Assembly (NCBI GenBank): GCA_023664305.1
Contig: JAMPFT010000022.1
Location: forward strand, 1 to 58,357
Direction: 5' to 3'
DNA from: a bacterium
GTDB lineage: Bacteria; Bacillota; Clostridia; Lachnospirales; Lachnospiraceae
DNA length: 58,357 nucleotides
Position numbers and translations under genes: made by a program. How positions within the stretch are numbered: the first letter of the stretch is position 1; each line of letters opens with the position of its first letter. Shown here piece by piece: positions 47,954 through 56,221 of the stretch. The notes beneath the pieces were generated by a model. It had not been told where the DNA came from, searched no databases, and saw nothing but the letters and a program-made list of their open reading frames with translations.

Positions 47954-48976
47954 ATGAAGAGAGAATTTGATCTGCTGTCACTGGGGGAAATCATGTTGAG
48001 GCTGTCGCCACCGGACAATGAGCGTATCACCCGCGGAGATACGTTGAGCAAGCAGGCGGGAGGCGCGGAGTTAAATTCCGCCACGGGGGCGGCGATGCTG
48101 GGACTGCGCTGCGGGATTATCTCGAAGCTTCCGGCTAACGACCTGGGAGTTTATATCAAAAACCGGGTGCGTCTCTGCGGCGTCAGCGACGATTATCTGG
48201 TGTACGACGGCGACAAGGATGCCAGGCTGGGCGTCTATTATTACGAGAGCGGCGCTTATCCCCGGAAACCGCGCATTGTCTATGACAGGAAGAATACTTC
48301 CGTGAACAAAATCTCCGTCAGCGATTATGACGAACATCTTTTTGGCGCGACCAGGTGCTTCCACACCAGTGGAATTACGCTGGCCTTAAGTCCCCAGGTG
48401 CGCGAGACGGCCATCGAGATGATCAAGCGCTTTAAGGAGCAGGGAACCATGATTTCCTTTGACGTAAACTTCCGTGGAAATCTCTGGACGGGGGCGGAGG
48501 CAAAGGAATGCATAGAGTCGATTTTGCCCTATGTGGATATTTTCTTCTGCTCGGAGGATACGGCCCGGCTGACCTTCCTGAAGGAGGGGGATGTCAGGAG
48601 TATCATGAAGAGCTTTACCGAGGAATACCCGATTTCCCTTGTCGCGTCCACCCAGCGTATCGTACACAGCCCCAAGCGGCATACCTTCGGTTCCGTCATC
48701 TACAGCGCGAAGGAGGATAAATTCTATGAGGAAGCGCCTTACAGCGATATCGAGGTGGTAGACCGGATCGGAAGCGGAGACGCGTATATTTCGGGTGTGC
48801 TGTATGGCCTGCTGTCCCATGACGGAGACTGTCAGAGGGCGTTGGAGTACGGCGATGCGGTCAGCGCGCTGAAGAATACGATCCCCGGAGATCTGTTGAG
48901 TACTGATCTGGCGGAAATTGAGGGGATTATCCGGGAGCACAAGTCCACGGGAAGGGTTTCGGAGATGGATCGGTAG
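47954..48976 (+). CDS. PfkB-family carbohydrate kinase (KdgK-like)
   Basis: A 340-residue ribokinase-fold sugar kinase. It has the start DLLSLGEIMLRLSPP, N-terminal GG pattern (QAGGAELNSATGAAMLGL), ISFDVNFRGNLW, and the catalytic anion-hole motif RIGSGDAYISGVLYGL with Asp. The overall pattern fits 2-keto-3-deoxygluconate kinases but the sugar cannot be fixed without context. No uronate-degradation genes are near. The ATG at 47954 is set by AGAAGGGGG; the open frame extending to 47807 has no site. Confidence 0.85.
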   Translation: MKREFDLLSLGEIMLRLSPPDNERITRGDTLSKQAGGAELNSATGAAMLGLRCGIISKLPANDLGVYIKNRVRLCGVSDDYLVYDGDKDARLGVYYYESGAYPRKPRIVYDRKNTSVNKISVSDYDEHLFGATRCFHTSGITLALSPQVRETAIEMIKRFKEQGTMISFDVNFRGNLWTGAEAKECIESILPYVDIFFCSEDTARLTFLKEGDVRSIMKSFTEEYPISLVASTQRIVHSPKRHTFGSVIYSAKEDKFYEEAPYSDIEVVDRIGSGDAYISGVLYGLLSHDGDCQRALEYGDAVSALKNTIPGDLLSTDLAEIEGIIREHKSTGRVSEMDR

Positions 48977-49013
48977 AGGCAGGGAAACAGAAGAGTGATG
49001 CTTTGAACGATTG

Positions 49014-49055
49014 AAAGGCAGCCTGTTCCGTCTTGCTTGGCGGCGGCTGCCTTTT
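49014..49055 (+). terminator. Terminator of the sugar kinase gene
   Basis: A 10-bp stem (AAAGGCAGCC / GGCTGCCTTT) and a 21-nt loop, with the T-run extending past the stem, 37 nt after the stop. It may also serve the PIN toxin gene on the other strand. Confidence 0.85.
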
Positions 49056-49090
49056 TGGAAAAAGTAAGTGATTATAGAGAAGATAATTGA

Positions 49091-49516
49091 TCATAAGGCC
49101 TGTTTTGTCTCGTTTATAATTTCAAGAAATTCTTTTGCCGTAACAATGAATGTTTTTACTGGAAAGTGTTTTTTGTTGCCGGTAACCAGATATGCATCGT
49201 CTTCCTGCTTTTTTATAACAATTTCATAAAAAGGCAGATCTTTTTTGTCAGGCAGCAATTCGCCGGTTGGCGAAGGTACGACTCGTTCCCCAAATTTCTC
49301 AATGGTTCGGAGAAGCATGTTGACAGTCTTTTCTGAAAAATGAAACTTCGCGCGCCGCAGCACTTCATGATACTCCTTCAGAATTTCATCGCTGAAGAGA
49401 GGGATTACTTCACCGGAGAATAGTTTTCCAACGACTAAAACAGTGGCGGCGTCATCATGACTTGAAAGCAATGCAGAAACAAGGACATTTGTGTCAATTA
49501 CCGCGTAATAGATCAT
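49091..49516 (-). CDS. PIN-domain toxin
   Basis: A 141-residue ribonuclease of the PIN family, the type often annotated 'putative toxin-antitoxin system toxin component'. The acidic active-site residues are visible: Asp in AVIDTNVLVSALL, Glu in FSDEILKEYHEVL, Asp in EDDAYLVTGNKKHFP. Its ATG directly follows the antitoxin stop codon (TAA ATG), so it is translated after the antitoxin from one message. The target RNA is unknown. Confidence 0.88.
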   Translation of the reverse strand: MIYYAVIDTNVLVSALLSSHDDAATVLVVGKLFSGEVIPLFSDEILKEYHEVLRRAKFHFSEKTVNMLLRTIEKFGERVVPSPTGELLPDKKDLPFYEIVIKKQEDDAYLVTGNKKHFPVKTFIVTAKEFLEIINETKQAL

Positions 49517-49810
49517 TTATTCGCCTCCATACCGTGCCCGTCGAATTTCTTCGTTGATTTCTTCTAATGTCAAATCCTGAACATCATTCTTTTTTGCCTC
49601 AGCCCGCAGTGAAAGAAAAGCCTGCATGCCGGAGGCTCTGGTTATTTCCTCAGAAGCCTGAATTTCAAACGGGATTTTTCTTTCTCTGACGACAGCCCGT
49701 GCAAAGATATTGAATGCAGTGGTTGCATTCATTCCGAAATCTGCGCAAAGGGTATCAAATTGACGTTTCAGGGTCTCATCCATACGGACGCTAAAAGTTG
49801 CTTGTGCCAT
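49517..49810 (-). CDS. RelB/DinJ-family antitoxin
   Basis: A 97-residue protein. The N-terminal half is a ribbon-helix-helix (ATFSVRMDETLKRQFDTLCADFGMNATTAFNIFARAVVRERKIPF), the standard RelB/DinJ opening. The acidic C-terminal half (DLTLEEINEEIRRARYGGE) should wrap the toxin. It is usual for DinJ to partner with YafQ/RelE-type toxins, whereas a PIN toxin is encoded here. AAAGGAGG lies 7 nt before the ATG. It probably represses the promoter at 49833-49860. Confidence 0.9.
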   Translation of the reverse strand: MAQATFSVRMDETLKRQFDTLCADFGMNATTAFNIFARAVVRERKIPFEIQASEEITRASGMQAFLSLRAEAKKNDVQDLTLEEINEEIRRARYGGE

Positions 49811-49832
49811 ATCAAAACCTCCTTTGCCATTT

Positions 49833-49860
49833 ATTATACTCAAAAAGATGAAAAATGCAA
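49833..49860 (-). promoter_or_regulatory. Promoter of the toxin-antitoxin operon
   Basis: Minus strand: -35 TTGCAT, 16 nt, -10 TATAAT, starting about 45 nt before the antitoxin ATG. Confidence 0.75.
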
Positions 49861-49909
49861 TAGATAGGAACCTGTCAGGTGCATATTGAAAGTGGGAATC
49901 AGGGGAGAA

Positions 49910-49938
49910 TTGACATAGCCATGCGGCGGTGCTATACT
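49910..49938 (+). promoter_or_regulatory. Promoter of the ABC transporter operon
   Basis: -35 TTGACA, 17 nt, -10 TATACT, divergent from the toxin-antitoxin promoter. The leader to 50016 is about 70 nt and shows no obvious operator. Confidence 0.8.
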
Positions 49939-50015
49939 GCATACAGACAGGAAATGCATTGCTTTTTGCCGAATGATCAGGCAAACTACCGACTATTTCT
50001 CGGGAGGAATCTTCT

Positions 50016-52124
50016 ATGAAAACAATTCTACAACTGTTGCGGCAGCCGGGAAAGACCCTTTCCGGTATTTTTTTAAGCGCCCTTGCGGTTGCGATTCTTG
50101 TGGTCAGCGGGGGACAGTACGGCGCGACGGTTCTGACCCGGGCGAATCTGGAGGACGGGTACGACACCCTGGCGCTGGCTTCGGCGGAATATTTGCGGGA
50201 GTCGGGCGAGGATAGCGTCACCTGGTTTTCGGCCCTGCCGGAGGAGTATCAGGAGTGGGTTGCGGAGGTGATCCGCACCCGCCCCGATCTGGTGATGGCG
50301 GAATCCTATACAGGAGGGCTTTCCGCCTATATCCCGGAGATGGTTCCGGACAATATTTTCCGGCATGTGGAGGAAATCGTACCCCGGGACGGCGGATGGG
50401 ACAGTATAGCGGACTCGGCCGATTCCCGCTATGAGGCGGCGAGACAGCTTTCTAAGGAGTACTGTGATATCGAAAATCCTTATTCCTGCGCCATGTTTGA
50501 GGTAAGGCTGGACGGAGTGGGAGCGGTTCCGATCGAAGGCTTTGTCACGATCGAAAGCATCCGCCCTGACGGGGAGGCGGAGGTAAGCAGCGTGAGAAAC
50601 AGCGTTTCCCTGCTTTGCGTGGGAACTGTCGAACAGGTCATCGGTCTGGAGCAGGGCTATGAGTCCCCGGTGGGCGAGAGGTTGCTGCTTTATGTCAGAG
50701 CTTTTGACGAGGAGGCGCTGGAAGCCCTGCAGTTAGAGGCGGGACAGCGGTATCTGGTTTACGGAATGAACTATAGCGATATCCCGCTTTCCGTCATGGG
50801 TGAGCTGGCGGAGGAGACCTATGGGAAATTGCGGGAGCTGCTTGGCGAAGAGCTGTTTGAGGGAGAGCTTCAGGGGCAGATCGACCGCTATATGACAGTC
50901 TGCGATTACAGCTCCTTTCCGGTGGGCGGCATGGACGGGCAGGGCATCTATACGTTTTTTAGAGACAGGAGAGAGCTTTATGACGCGCTGCCGGATTCGG
51001 ACGGCAGCTATGGGATGAAGGAGGTTCCGGCGGAGGAGTATCTTCCGGACTATCAAGTCCCTACTATGGCGAGGCTGGAGGGAGAGTCGGAGGACTATCT
51101 GGCGTCGGAAGAGGGTTCCCTTTGGCGGCAGGCCCTAAAGGAGATGGAGATCAGCAACCACGGCTTCCCGGTGTTGGCCGTGGAGAAGCTGGGATATCAG
51201 GCGGCCTTTGTCCGGGGGCAGACCCGGATTGTGGGGGGCCGGGATTTTACGGAGGAGGAGCGAAACGGCGGGAGCCGGGTCTGTATCCTGTCCGAGTCTC
51301 TGGCGGCGGCAAACGGTCTGAAGGTCGGGGATACCATCGACCTGAGGTATTACGGCTACGATTACAATATTGCTGCGCAGCAGGAAAGCATGTCCCGCAC
51401 CTCCTCCCCCAGCGCGGCGATTTATTCCCGGCGGGAAGGGTTTCTTGCGGAGACGGAAGAGTATCGGATCGTAGGATTGTACCGACAGAATAATGCCTGG
51501 CGGAACGGAGACGATCCTTACGGCTTTACCCCGAATACTGTTTTTGTGCCGAAGGCCTCCGTCGCCGGTGAAATGATGACGAAAAAGGGAGGGGTTTATT
51601 ACTCCCTGGTGCTGCAAAACGGGAAAAAGTACGAATTTGAAGAGCTCCAGAGAGAGGCCGGGTATCCCGATCTGTTTCTCTGTACGGATCAGGGATACAG
51701 TCAGATCGGGGAGGCGTTGGAGGATTATGTGTCCGTCTCGGCGGGAGCTCTCTGGATTGGAATTGCCGCCGCAGGGGCGATTACGGTTCTGTTCCTGAGC
51801 CTGTTCCCGCTGCAGCAGGGACGGACGGTGGGAGTCATGCATTCCCTCGGCGCGGGCAGGCGGGAAAAGATGCGCTATATCCTTGGAAGCACGGCCTGCA
51901 TCCTGATTCCGGGAGGGGTTCTGGGCGGCCTTTGCGGGGCGCTTGTCTGGAGGCGGGTGACGGCGCGGCTGATGGAGTCGGTGAGCGTGAATATCCCGCT
52001 GGAGGCTGACACGCCGGTTATGGCGGCGGTCTTTGCGGCGGCCTGGGCGGTTCTGACGCTGCTTGCGGTTTTTGCGGCAGCGGCGGCGCTTACCGCGGAA
52101 AAGGGGCTGAAAAAGAGAAAATAA
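50016..52124 (+). CDS. ABC transporter permease, FtsX/MacB-like (large)
   Basis: A 702-residue membrane protein. One N-terminal helix (about 16-38) is followed by a very long extracytoplasmic domain (about 40-570) and then three C-terminal helices (about 575-600, 625-650, 670-695), the FtsX-type topology. VMHSLGAGRREKMRYILGSTACILIPGG is the usual FtsX loop and helix. Such permeases move lipids, peptides or antimicrobials or transmit signals rather than importing sugars. GGGAGGAATC precedes the ATG. It forms an operon with a second permease and an ATPase; no two-component genes are adjacent. Confidence 0.87.
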   Translation: MKTILQLLRQPGKTLSGIFLSALAVAILVVSGGQYGATVLTRANLEDGYDTLALASAEYLRESGEDSVTWFSALPEEYQEWVAEVIRTRPDLVMAESYTGGLSAYIPEMVPDNIFRHVEEIVPRDGGWDSIADSADSRYEAARQLSKEYCDIENPYSCAMFEVRLDGVGAVPIEGFVTIESIRPDGEAEVSSVRNSVSLLCVGTVEQVIGLEQGYESPVGERLLLYVRAFDEEALEALQLEAGQRYLVYGMNYSDIPLSVMGELAEETYGKLRELLGEELFEGELQGQIDRYMTVCDYSSFPVGGMDGQGIYTFFRDRRELYDALPDSDGSYGMKEVPAEEYLPDYQVPTMARLEGESEDYLASEEGSLWRQALKEMEISNHGFPVLAVEKLGYQAAFVRGQTRIVGGRDFTEEERNGGSRVCILSESLAAANGLKVGDTIDLRYYGYDYNIAAQQESMSRTSSPSAAIYSRREGFLAETEEYRIVGLYRQNNAWRNGDDPYGFTPNTVFVPKASVAGEMMTKKGGVYYSLVLQNGKKYEFEELQREAGYPDLFLCTDQGYSQIGEALEDYVSVSAGALWIGIAAAGAITVLFLSLFPLQQGRTVGVMHSLGAGRREKMRYILGSTACILIPGGVLGGLCGALVWRRVTARLMESVSVNIPLEADTPVMAAVFAAAWAVLTLLAVFAAAAALTAEKGLKKRK

Positions 52125-52138
52125 AGGGGGTGCGGGCG

Positions 52139-53317
52139 ATGCGTTATATCTGGATCCGTTTCCGGCGGAGTCCTCTGTCCGCCGCGGCGGTCTTTCTGTT
52201 TTCCGGGCTGATTGCGCTGGCGCTTTGCAGTCTGCAAAGGGGGATTTTTGCCGCCCAGGAGCATTACGATGAAATTTACCGGCAGATCCGGGTGCGGTGT
52301 ACCGTCACAAACCTGACGGGAGATCAGTCGGATTATCTGAATATTCCTCCGCAGCTTCATACCCTGTTTACGGAAGGGTCAAGCTCCGGTTCCTTCGGAT
52401 TTGAGGAGCTGGTGGAGGATCTGTGGATCAAGAGTTCCCTGAAATTCGACTGGGAGGGAGAAGAATATACGCTGGCGGGAATCACGACGCTTCAGGCGGA
52501 AGCAAGGCTGTGGCCGGAGAACGGCTGCGTGATCTTCTGGGAGGAGGACGCGGATGACAGCGTCTTTGCCGGGGAGGAACTGAAATGTATGATCTCCGGT
52601 GAGTTGATGAAGGAGCTGCAAAAGCGGGAGCTTTCTGAGGATTTTTTTGCCCTTCATCTGGCGGCGGAGGATTCTTACGGAAAGGATTACGACGGGGAGC
52701 TTGAGATCGTGGGAACCTATGAGGGGGACGAGAAAAAAACGGTCTACTGTCCCTGGGAAACCTACCTGGAAATCTGCAGGAGCAGCGTGCGCGCCGCAAT
52801 GGCGGACTCCCTGTCCGCGACGCTGAAGGATAACGACGAGCTGGAGACGCTTCGGGAGAGGGCGGAAAAATGGTTTGCAAAGCCGGATGTCAAGATGTTC
52901 GGATTGGCCGAAAGCGAGGGGTTTTACCTGGCGCTGGATATCAATGACGTCCAGCTGGAGCAGGCGAAGCAGAATCTGAAAAACAGCATTGCGGTAAACC
53001 GGACTGCGGCGGCCGCTATCTTTGTATTATCCGCCGGGGCCGGAGCCCTTGTGGGATTTTTAATCATCCGCAGCCGGAAGCACGAGATTGCCCTGCAGTG
53101 GACGCTGGGAACCACAAACGGCGAAATTTACAGGGCTTATGCCGCAGAGCAGGCTCTTTGTGTGATTTTGGGGACGGCCGCGGGAGGCGCGATTTTCCGA
53201 TGGAGCCCGCCGTATCAGCTTTGCCTGTTTGCCGGGGTTTATCTGGCGGGGCTTTCCGTCATGCTCTGGATTTATCTTCGGAAAAATCTGATTACTGTCA
53301 TGAAGGAGGAAGAATAA
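52139..53317 (+). CDS. ABC transporter permease, FtsX-like (small)
   Basis: A 392-residue membrane protein. An N-terminal helix (about 14-34) is followed by an extracytoplasmic domain of about 235 residues and then an FtsX-like C-terminal membrane region with GFLIIRSRKHEIALQWTLGTTNGEIYRAYAAEQALCVILG, the canonical coupling loop. The ATG at 52139 is preferred: AAGGGGGTG lies about 7 nt before; a GTG at 52130 is also in frame. It would pair with the larger permease, and the ATPase starts 2 nt after the stop of this gene. Confidence 0.85.
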   Translation: MRYIWIRFRRSPLSAAAVFLFSGLIALALCSLQRGIFAAQEHYDEIYRQIRVRCTVTNLTGDQSDYLNIPPQLHTLFTEGSSSGSFGFEELVEDLWIKSSLKFDWEGEEYTLAGITTLQAEARLWPENGCVIFWEEDADDSVFAGEELKCMISGELMKELQKRELSEDFFALHLAAEDSYGKDYDGELEIVGTYEGDEKKTVYCPWETYLEICRSSVRAAMADSLSATLKDNDELETLRERAEKWFAKPDVKMFGLAESEGFYLALDINDVQLEQAKQNLKNSIAVNRTAAAAIFVLSAGAGALVGFLIIRSRKHEIALQWTLGTTNGEIYRAYAAEQALCVILGTAAGGAIFRWSPPYQLCLFAGVYLAGLSVMLWIYLRKNLITVMKEEE

Positions 53318-53318
53318 G

Positions 53319-53981
53319 ATGGGTATCACATTAAAGTCGGTTTCTTACAGTTATCGGGGGAAATATCAGACGGTTCGGGCGGTGAACAACGTCTCCTACG
53401 ATTTTGAGCCGGGTAAGGTATACGCCATTGTGGGGAAATCGGGCTCCGGAAAGACGACGCTGCTCTCCCTGATGGCGGGGCTTGATCTGCCCGTGGAGGG
53501 AGAAATTCTCGTGGACGGCAAGTCTACCGGGGAATGGGACAGGAACCGGATGCGTCGGGACGCGGTATCGGTGATCTACCAGAATTATAACCTTTTCCCC
53601 CTGCTCACCGTGCAGGAAAATATTCAGTATCCTTTGAGCCTGAAAAAGACGCCGAAGAAGGAGACGCTTTCGATTGCGGAGGAGGCCAGGGCCAGGGTGG
53701 ATCTGCCCGAGAATTATGACAAACGTCTTCCCAGGCATCTCTCGGGAGGCGAGCAGCAGCGGGTAGCCATCGCACGGACACTGGCCCAGGGCTGCAAGAT
53801 TATTCTGGCGGATGAGCCCACGGGGAACCTGGATTCCGCCAATACCCGAAATATTGTGGAAATTCTTGGCAGCCTCGCCCATGACGACGGCTGTACCGTG
53901 ATTATCGTTACCCACGATAACGCGGTGGCGGAGCAGTCCGACGTCGTGATCCGGATGCAGGACGGAAGTATTTGTCCGTAG
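53319..53981 (+). CDS. ABC transporter ATPase (LolD/MacB type)
   Basis: A 220-residue cytosolic ATPase driving the two permeases. It has Walker A GKSGSGKT, the Q-loop in VIYQNYNLFPLLTV, signature LSGGEQQR, Walker B IILADEPTGNLDS and the switch His in VIIVTHD. All motifs are intact. The spacing of 2 nt from the second permease gene means likely coupled translation; GAAGGAGGAAG lies within the end of that gene. Confidence 0.96.
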   Translation: MGITLKSVSYSYRGKYQTVRAVNNVSYDFEPGKVYAIVGKSGSGKTTLLSLMAGLDLPVEGEILVDGKSTGEWDRNRMRRDAVSVIYQNYNLFPLLTVQENIQYPLSLKKTPKKETLSIAEEARARVDLPENYDKRLPRHLSGGEQQRVAIARTLAQGCKIILADEPTGNLDSANTRNIVEILGSLAHDDGCTVIIVTHDNAVAEQSDVVIRMQDGSICP

Positions 53982-54150
53982 AAGAGAAAGCGTCAAGTTT
54001 TCATTCAACGATATTATTCAGGTATAAAAATCCTCTGTTTACAAATAATAGTTCTGACTTGAAATCCCATACCGGACATGGTTTTGTAAAAAGTACACGG
54101 AACATGGCGGGAATGGATGAGCAGACCAGATTTGTAAATGGAGGTTTTTT

Positions 54151-54696
54151 ATGAAGGCAACAGGAATTGTGAGACGTATAGATGATCTGGGGCGGATCGT
54201 TATCCCAAAGGAGATCAGGAGGACGCTGCATATCAGGGAATCGGATCCGTTGGAAATCTATACGGATCGGGAAGGACAGGTTATCCTGAAAAAATATTCG
54301 CCCATCGGCGAGATGACGACCTTTGCCAGACAGTATGCCGAAAGCCTGGCCCAGGTGTCGGGTCACGCGGCGCTGATCGCGGACAGGGATCAGTTTATCG
54401 CGGCGGCGGGCGGCTATAAGCAGATGCTCAATAAAGCCATAGGAAGGCAGCTGGAGGAAAAGGTGCATAACCGGGAGACGGTCATGGCCTCCAGAGGAGA
54501 CCGTAACTTTATCAGCATATGCGACGAGGGCGGCGAGGAGTATCAGCATGAGGCTATAGCGCCTATTCTGTGTGAAGGAGATATCATCGGAAGCGTGGTG
54601 CTTTTGCAGAATGATAACAAGGGCCGGATGGGCGAGGTGGAGCAGAAGCTTCTCATGTCCGCCGCGGCTTTTCTGGGCAGGCAGATGGAGCAGTAG
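54151..54696 (+). CDS. spoVT: Stage V sporulation protein T
   Basis: An AbrB-type transcription regulator of forespore genes. The 181-residue protein has the N-terminal swapped-hairpin DNA-binding domain MKATGIVRRIDDLGRIVIPKEIRRTLHIRESDPLEIYTD and a C-terminal GAF-like domain (about 55-180). Length and both domains match SpoVT, whereas AbrB and Abh lack the GAF domain. ATGGAGG precedes the ATG. It implies descent from, or membership of, a sporulating lineage. A structured repeat follows. Confidence 0.95.
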   Translation: MKATGIVRRIDDLGRIVIPKEIRRTLHIRESDPLEIYTDREGQVILKKYSPIGEMTTFARQYAESLAQVSGHAALIADRDQFIAAAGGYKQMLNKAIGRQLEEKVHNRETVMASRGDRNFISICDEGGEEYQHEAIAPILCEGDIIGSVVLLQNDNKGRMGEVEQKLLMSAAAFLGRQMEQ

Positions 54697-54724
54697 CTTA
54701 AGCGGGGATGAGTCTGCGGGGAGT

Positions 54725-54862
54725 GACGGCGGCAGATGTGGCTCTCTCCGCAGATGCGCTTATGCTTGAGGTTCGGGCGGCAGCGGTGCGCAGACAGAGT
54801 ACGATTGCCGGGTGTCGGCGTCCGGCACAGACTGCGGGGGAATGACCGATCGCTGCCGCCTG
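54725..54862. repeat. Structured intergenic element, copy B
   Basis: An about 138-bp diverged copy of the element at 47604-47747. The closing arms GGCGGCAG/CTGCCGCC are identical, while the inner stem differs but still pairs: CCGCAG (54748-54753) with CTGCGG (54832-54837) against GCGGAC/GTCCGC in copy A. CGGGCGGC can pair with GGCGTCCG. It lies 28 nt after the spoVT stop. Confidence 0.65.
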
Positions 54863-54888
54863 AAAAATCATACTCCTGAAACAGGAGT
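54863..54888 (-). terminator. Weak terminator of the TetR gene
   Basis: A 7-bp palindrome ACTCCTGAAACAGGAGT (54872-54888). On the minus strand it is followed by ATGATTTTT, 17 nt after the TetR stop. Confidence 0.45.
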
Positions 54889-54904
54889 GTGCGGAAACCG
54901 GACT

Positions 54905-55450
54905 TTAACCGGAGCAGCCTATTTTTTCCAGTATGTTGAGGGCAATATTGGCTACTTCCTTAGGCGATATGGGTATATCTTCCATGATCCACTGTCTGGC
55001 CAGGAAGTATGTGCCGCCGGCCAGATAAGCGGAGAGCAGTCGCGAGTTGTCCTCGTCCGGGTTTTGGAATAGTTTAGTCGTTGTTTTGTCCGGGAGGTTT
55101 TGATAGATACGGTTAAAAATTTTGGGCCAGTCTGCTTCCGGAGTATGCTGAAAAAGCAGCCTCGCCAGATCGGACTGCTCGGACAGACGCACAAAAAAAC
55201 GTTCTATATCGTCTGCCGTCAGCGGTTCTTGAAAAGTTCTGAATATCCCTTCAAAAAGTTCGCCCTGCATCTCCAAAAGAATATCTCCGGGCAGTTCATA
55301 ATATCGGTAGAATGTAGTCCGGTTGACACCTGCTTCATGACACAGCTCCGTGATATTGATTTTATTCAGATCTTTTTCTTTCAGCAGTCGCAGCAGCCCT
55401 TCTCTCAGCATTCGTCTGGTAACTTTGACTCTTTGATTCGTCTCCGGCAT
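54905..55450 (-). CDS. TetR/AcrR-family transcription regulator
   Basis: A 181-residue repressor type. The N-terminal helix-turn-helix reads TRRMLREGLLRLLKEKDLNKINITELCHEAGVNRTTFYRYY, the TetR signature; the C-terminal half is a ligand-binding helical domain with a TetR_C-like ending (YLAGGTYFLARQWIMEDIPISPKEVA). AGGGGAGA is before the ATG. It is transcribed away from the DUF308/cls genes across a gap full of TGTTGT/ACAACA inverted repeats, so it most likely represses that module and itself. Confidence 0.93.
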   Translation of the reverse strand: MPETNQRVKVTRRMLREGLLRLLKEKDLNKINITELCHEAGVNRTTFYRYYELPGDILLEMQGELFEGIFRTFQEPLTADDIERFFVRLSEQSDLARLLFQHTPEADWPKIFNRIYQNLPDKTTTKLFQNPDEDNSRLLSAYLAGGTYFLARQWIMEDIPISPKEVANIALNILEKIGCSG

Positions 55451-55487
55451 GTAATCGTCTCCCCTGAATTATGAAAATTTTGTGAAT

Positions 55488-55591
55488 GATACAACATTTT
55501 TACACGGAATGTTGTATCCGCAACGTATGCTTAAAAACTGTATGTTGCAAGTGCAACAAGTGTTGTGCTACAATTCTATAGTACAACACTT
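55488..55591. promoter_or_regulatory. TetR operator cluster and promoter of the DUF308-cls operon
   Basis: Three inverted repeats: GATACAACA/TGTTGTATC (55488-55518), GTTGCA/TGCAAC (55544-55557) and AAGTGTTGT/ACAACACTT (55558-55591). The last covers the -10 box TACAAT (55569-55574) of a plus-strand promoter with -35 TTGCAA (55545-55550), 18-nt spacer. Repeated ACAACA/TGTTGT half-sites fit one regulator binding several sites. Confidence 0.8.
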
Positions 55592-55629
55592 CCTCTGTCA
55601 AGAGAGAAAAAAATGGGAGGTATTATCTT

Positions 55630-56160
55630 ATGAACATGCGCAGACAAACCTGGAGTACTATTCTTTTATGTATCACTGAAGTAGCGGTAGGCGTTATGCT
55701 GCTGATCCGTCCGGTGACTTTCACTGCCGCAATCATTATGGTAGCGGGTATCGCTTTGATTGCACACGGTATTATCAGTATTATCCGCTATTTCAAAAGC
55801 AGTCCGGAGGAGGCTGCGGTAAGCGGTCTTTTGATCCGGGGGCTGGTTACCGCAGGCGCAGGCATTTTCTGTGTGCTGAATCCGCAGTGGTTTATCGTCA
55901 CTTTTCCGATGATTGCGGTTTTATACGGTGTTGCCGTCCTGATAGCGGGTTTGGGTAAGGTGCAATTAACGGTTGACTTGCTTCGGCTGAAAAACGGTAA
56001 ATGGTGGCTGGGCGCTATCAGCGCGGTCGTCTCCATTCTCTGCGCCATTGTCATTATCAGCGATCCGTTTTCTTCTACAATGGTCATGTGGTGGTTCACG
56101 GGAATTTCACTGATTGTTGAAGCGATATTTGATTTGATTACCATGATTGTGAGCCGCTGA
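55630..56160 (+). CDS. DUF308 (HdeD-like) membrane protein
   Basis: A 176-residue protein with six membrane helices in three helix pairs, as in the DUF308/HdeD family: TWSTILLCITEVAVGVMLLIRPVTF, AIIMVAGIALIAHGIISIIRYF, then RGLVTAGAGIFCVLNPQWF and KWWLGAISAVVSILCAIVIISDPF. The role in the cell is poorly known; HdeD affects acid resistance in E. coli. TGGGAGG precedes the ATG. It is first in an operon with the cardiolipin synthase and faces the TetR gene. Confidence 0.87.
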   Translation: MNMRRQTWSTILLCITEVAVGVMLLIRPVTFTAAIIMVAGIALIAHGIISIIRYFKSSPEEAAVSGLLIRGLVTAGAGIFCVLNPQWFIVTFPMIAVLYGVAVLIAGLGKVQLTVDLLRLKNGKWWLGAISAVVSILCAIVIISDPFSSTMVMWWFTGISLIVEAIFDLITMIVSR

Positions 56161-56221
56161 TCCGTCGGGTCAGACAGAGAATGTGGAACAGAAACAGTCT
56201 TTAGAAGTAGGAGGAACGGTG

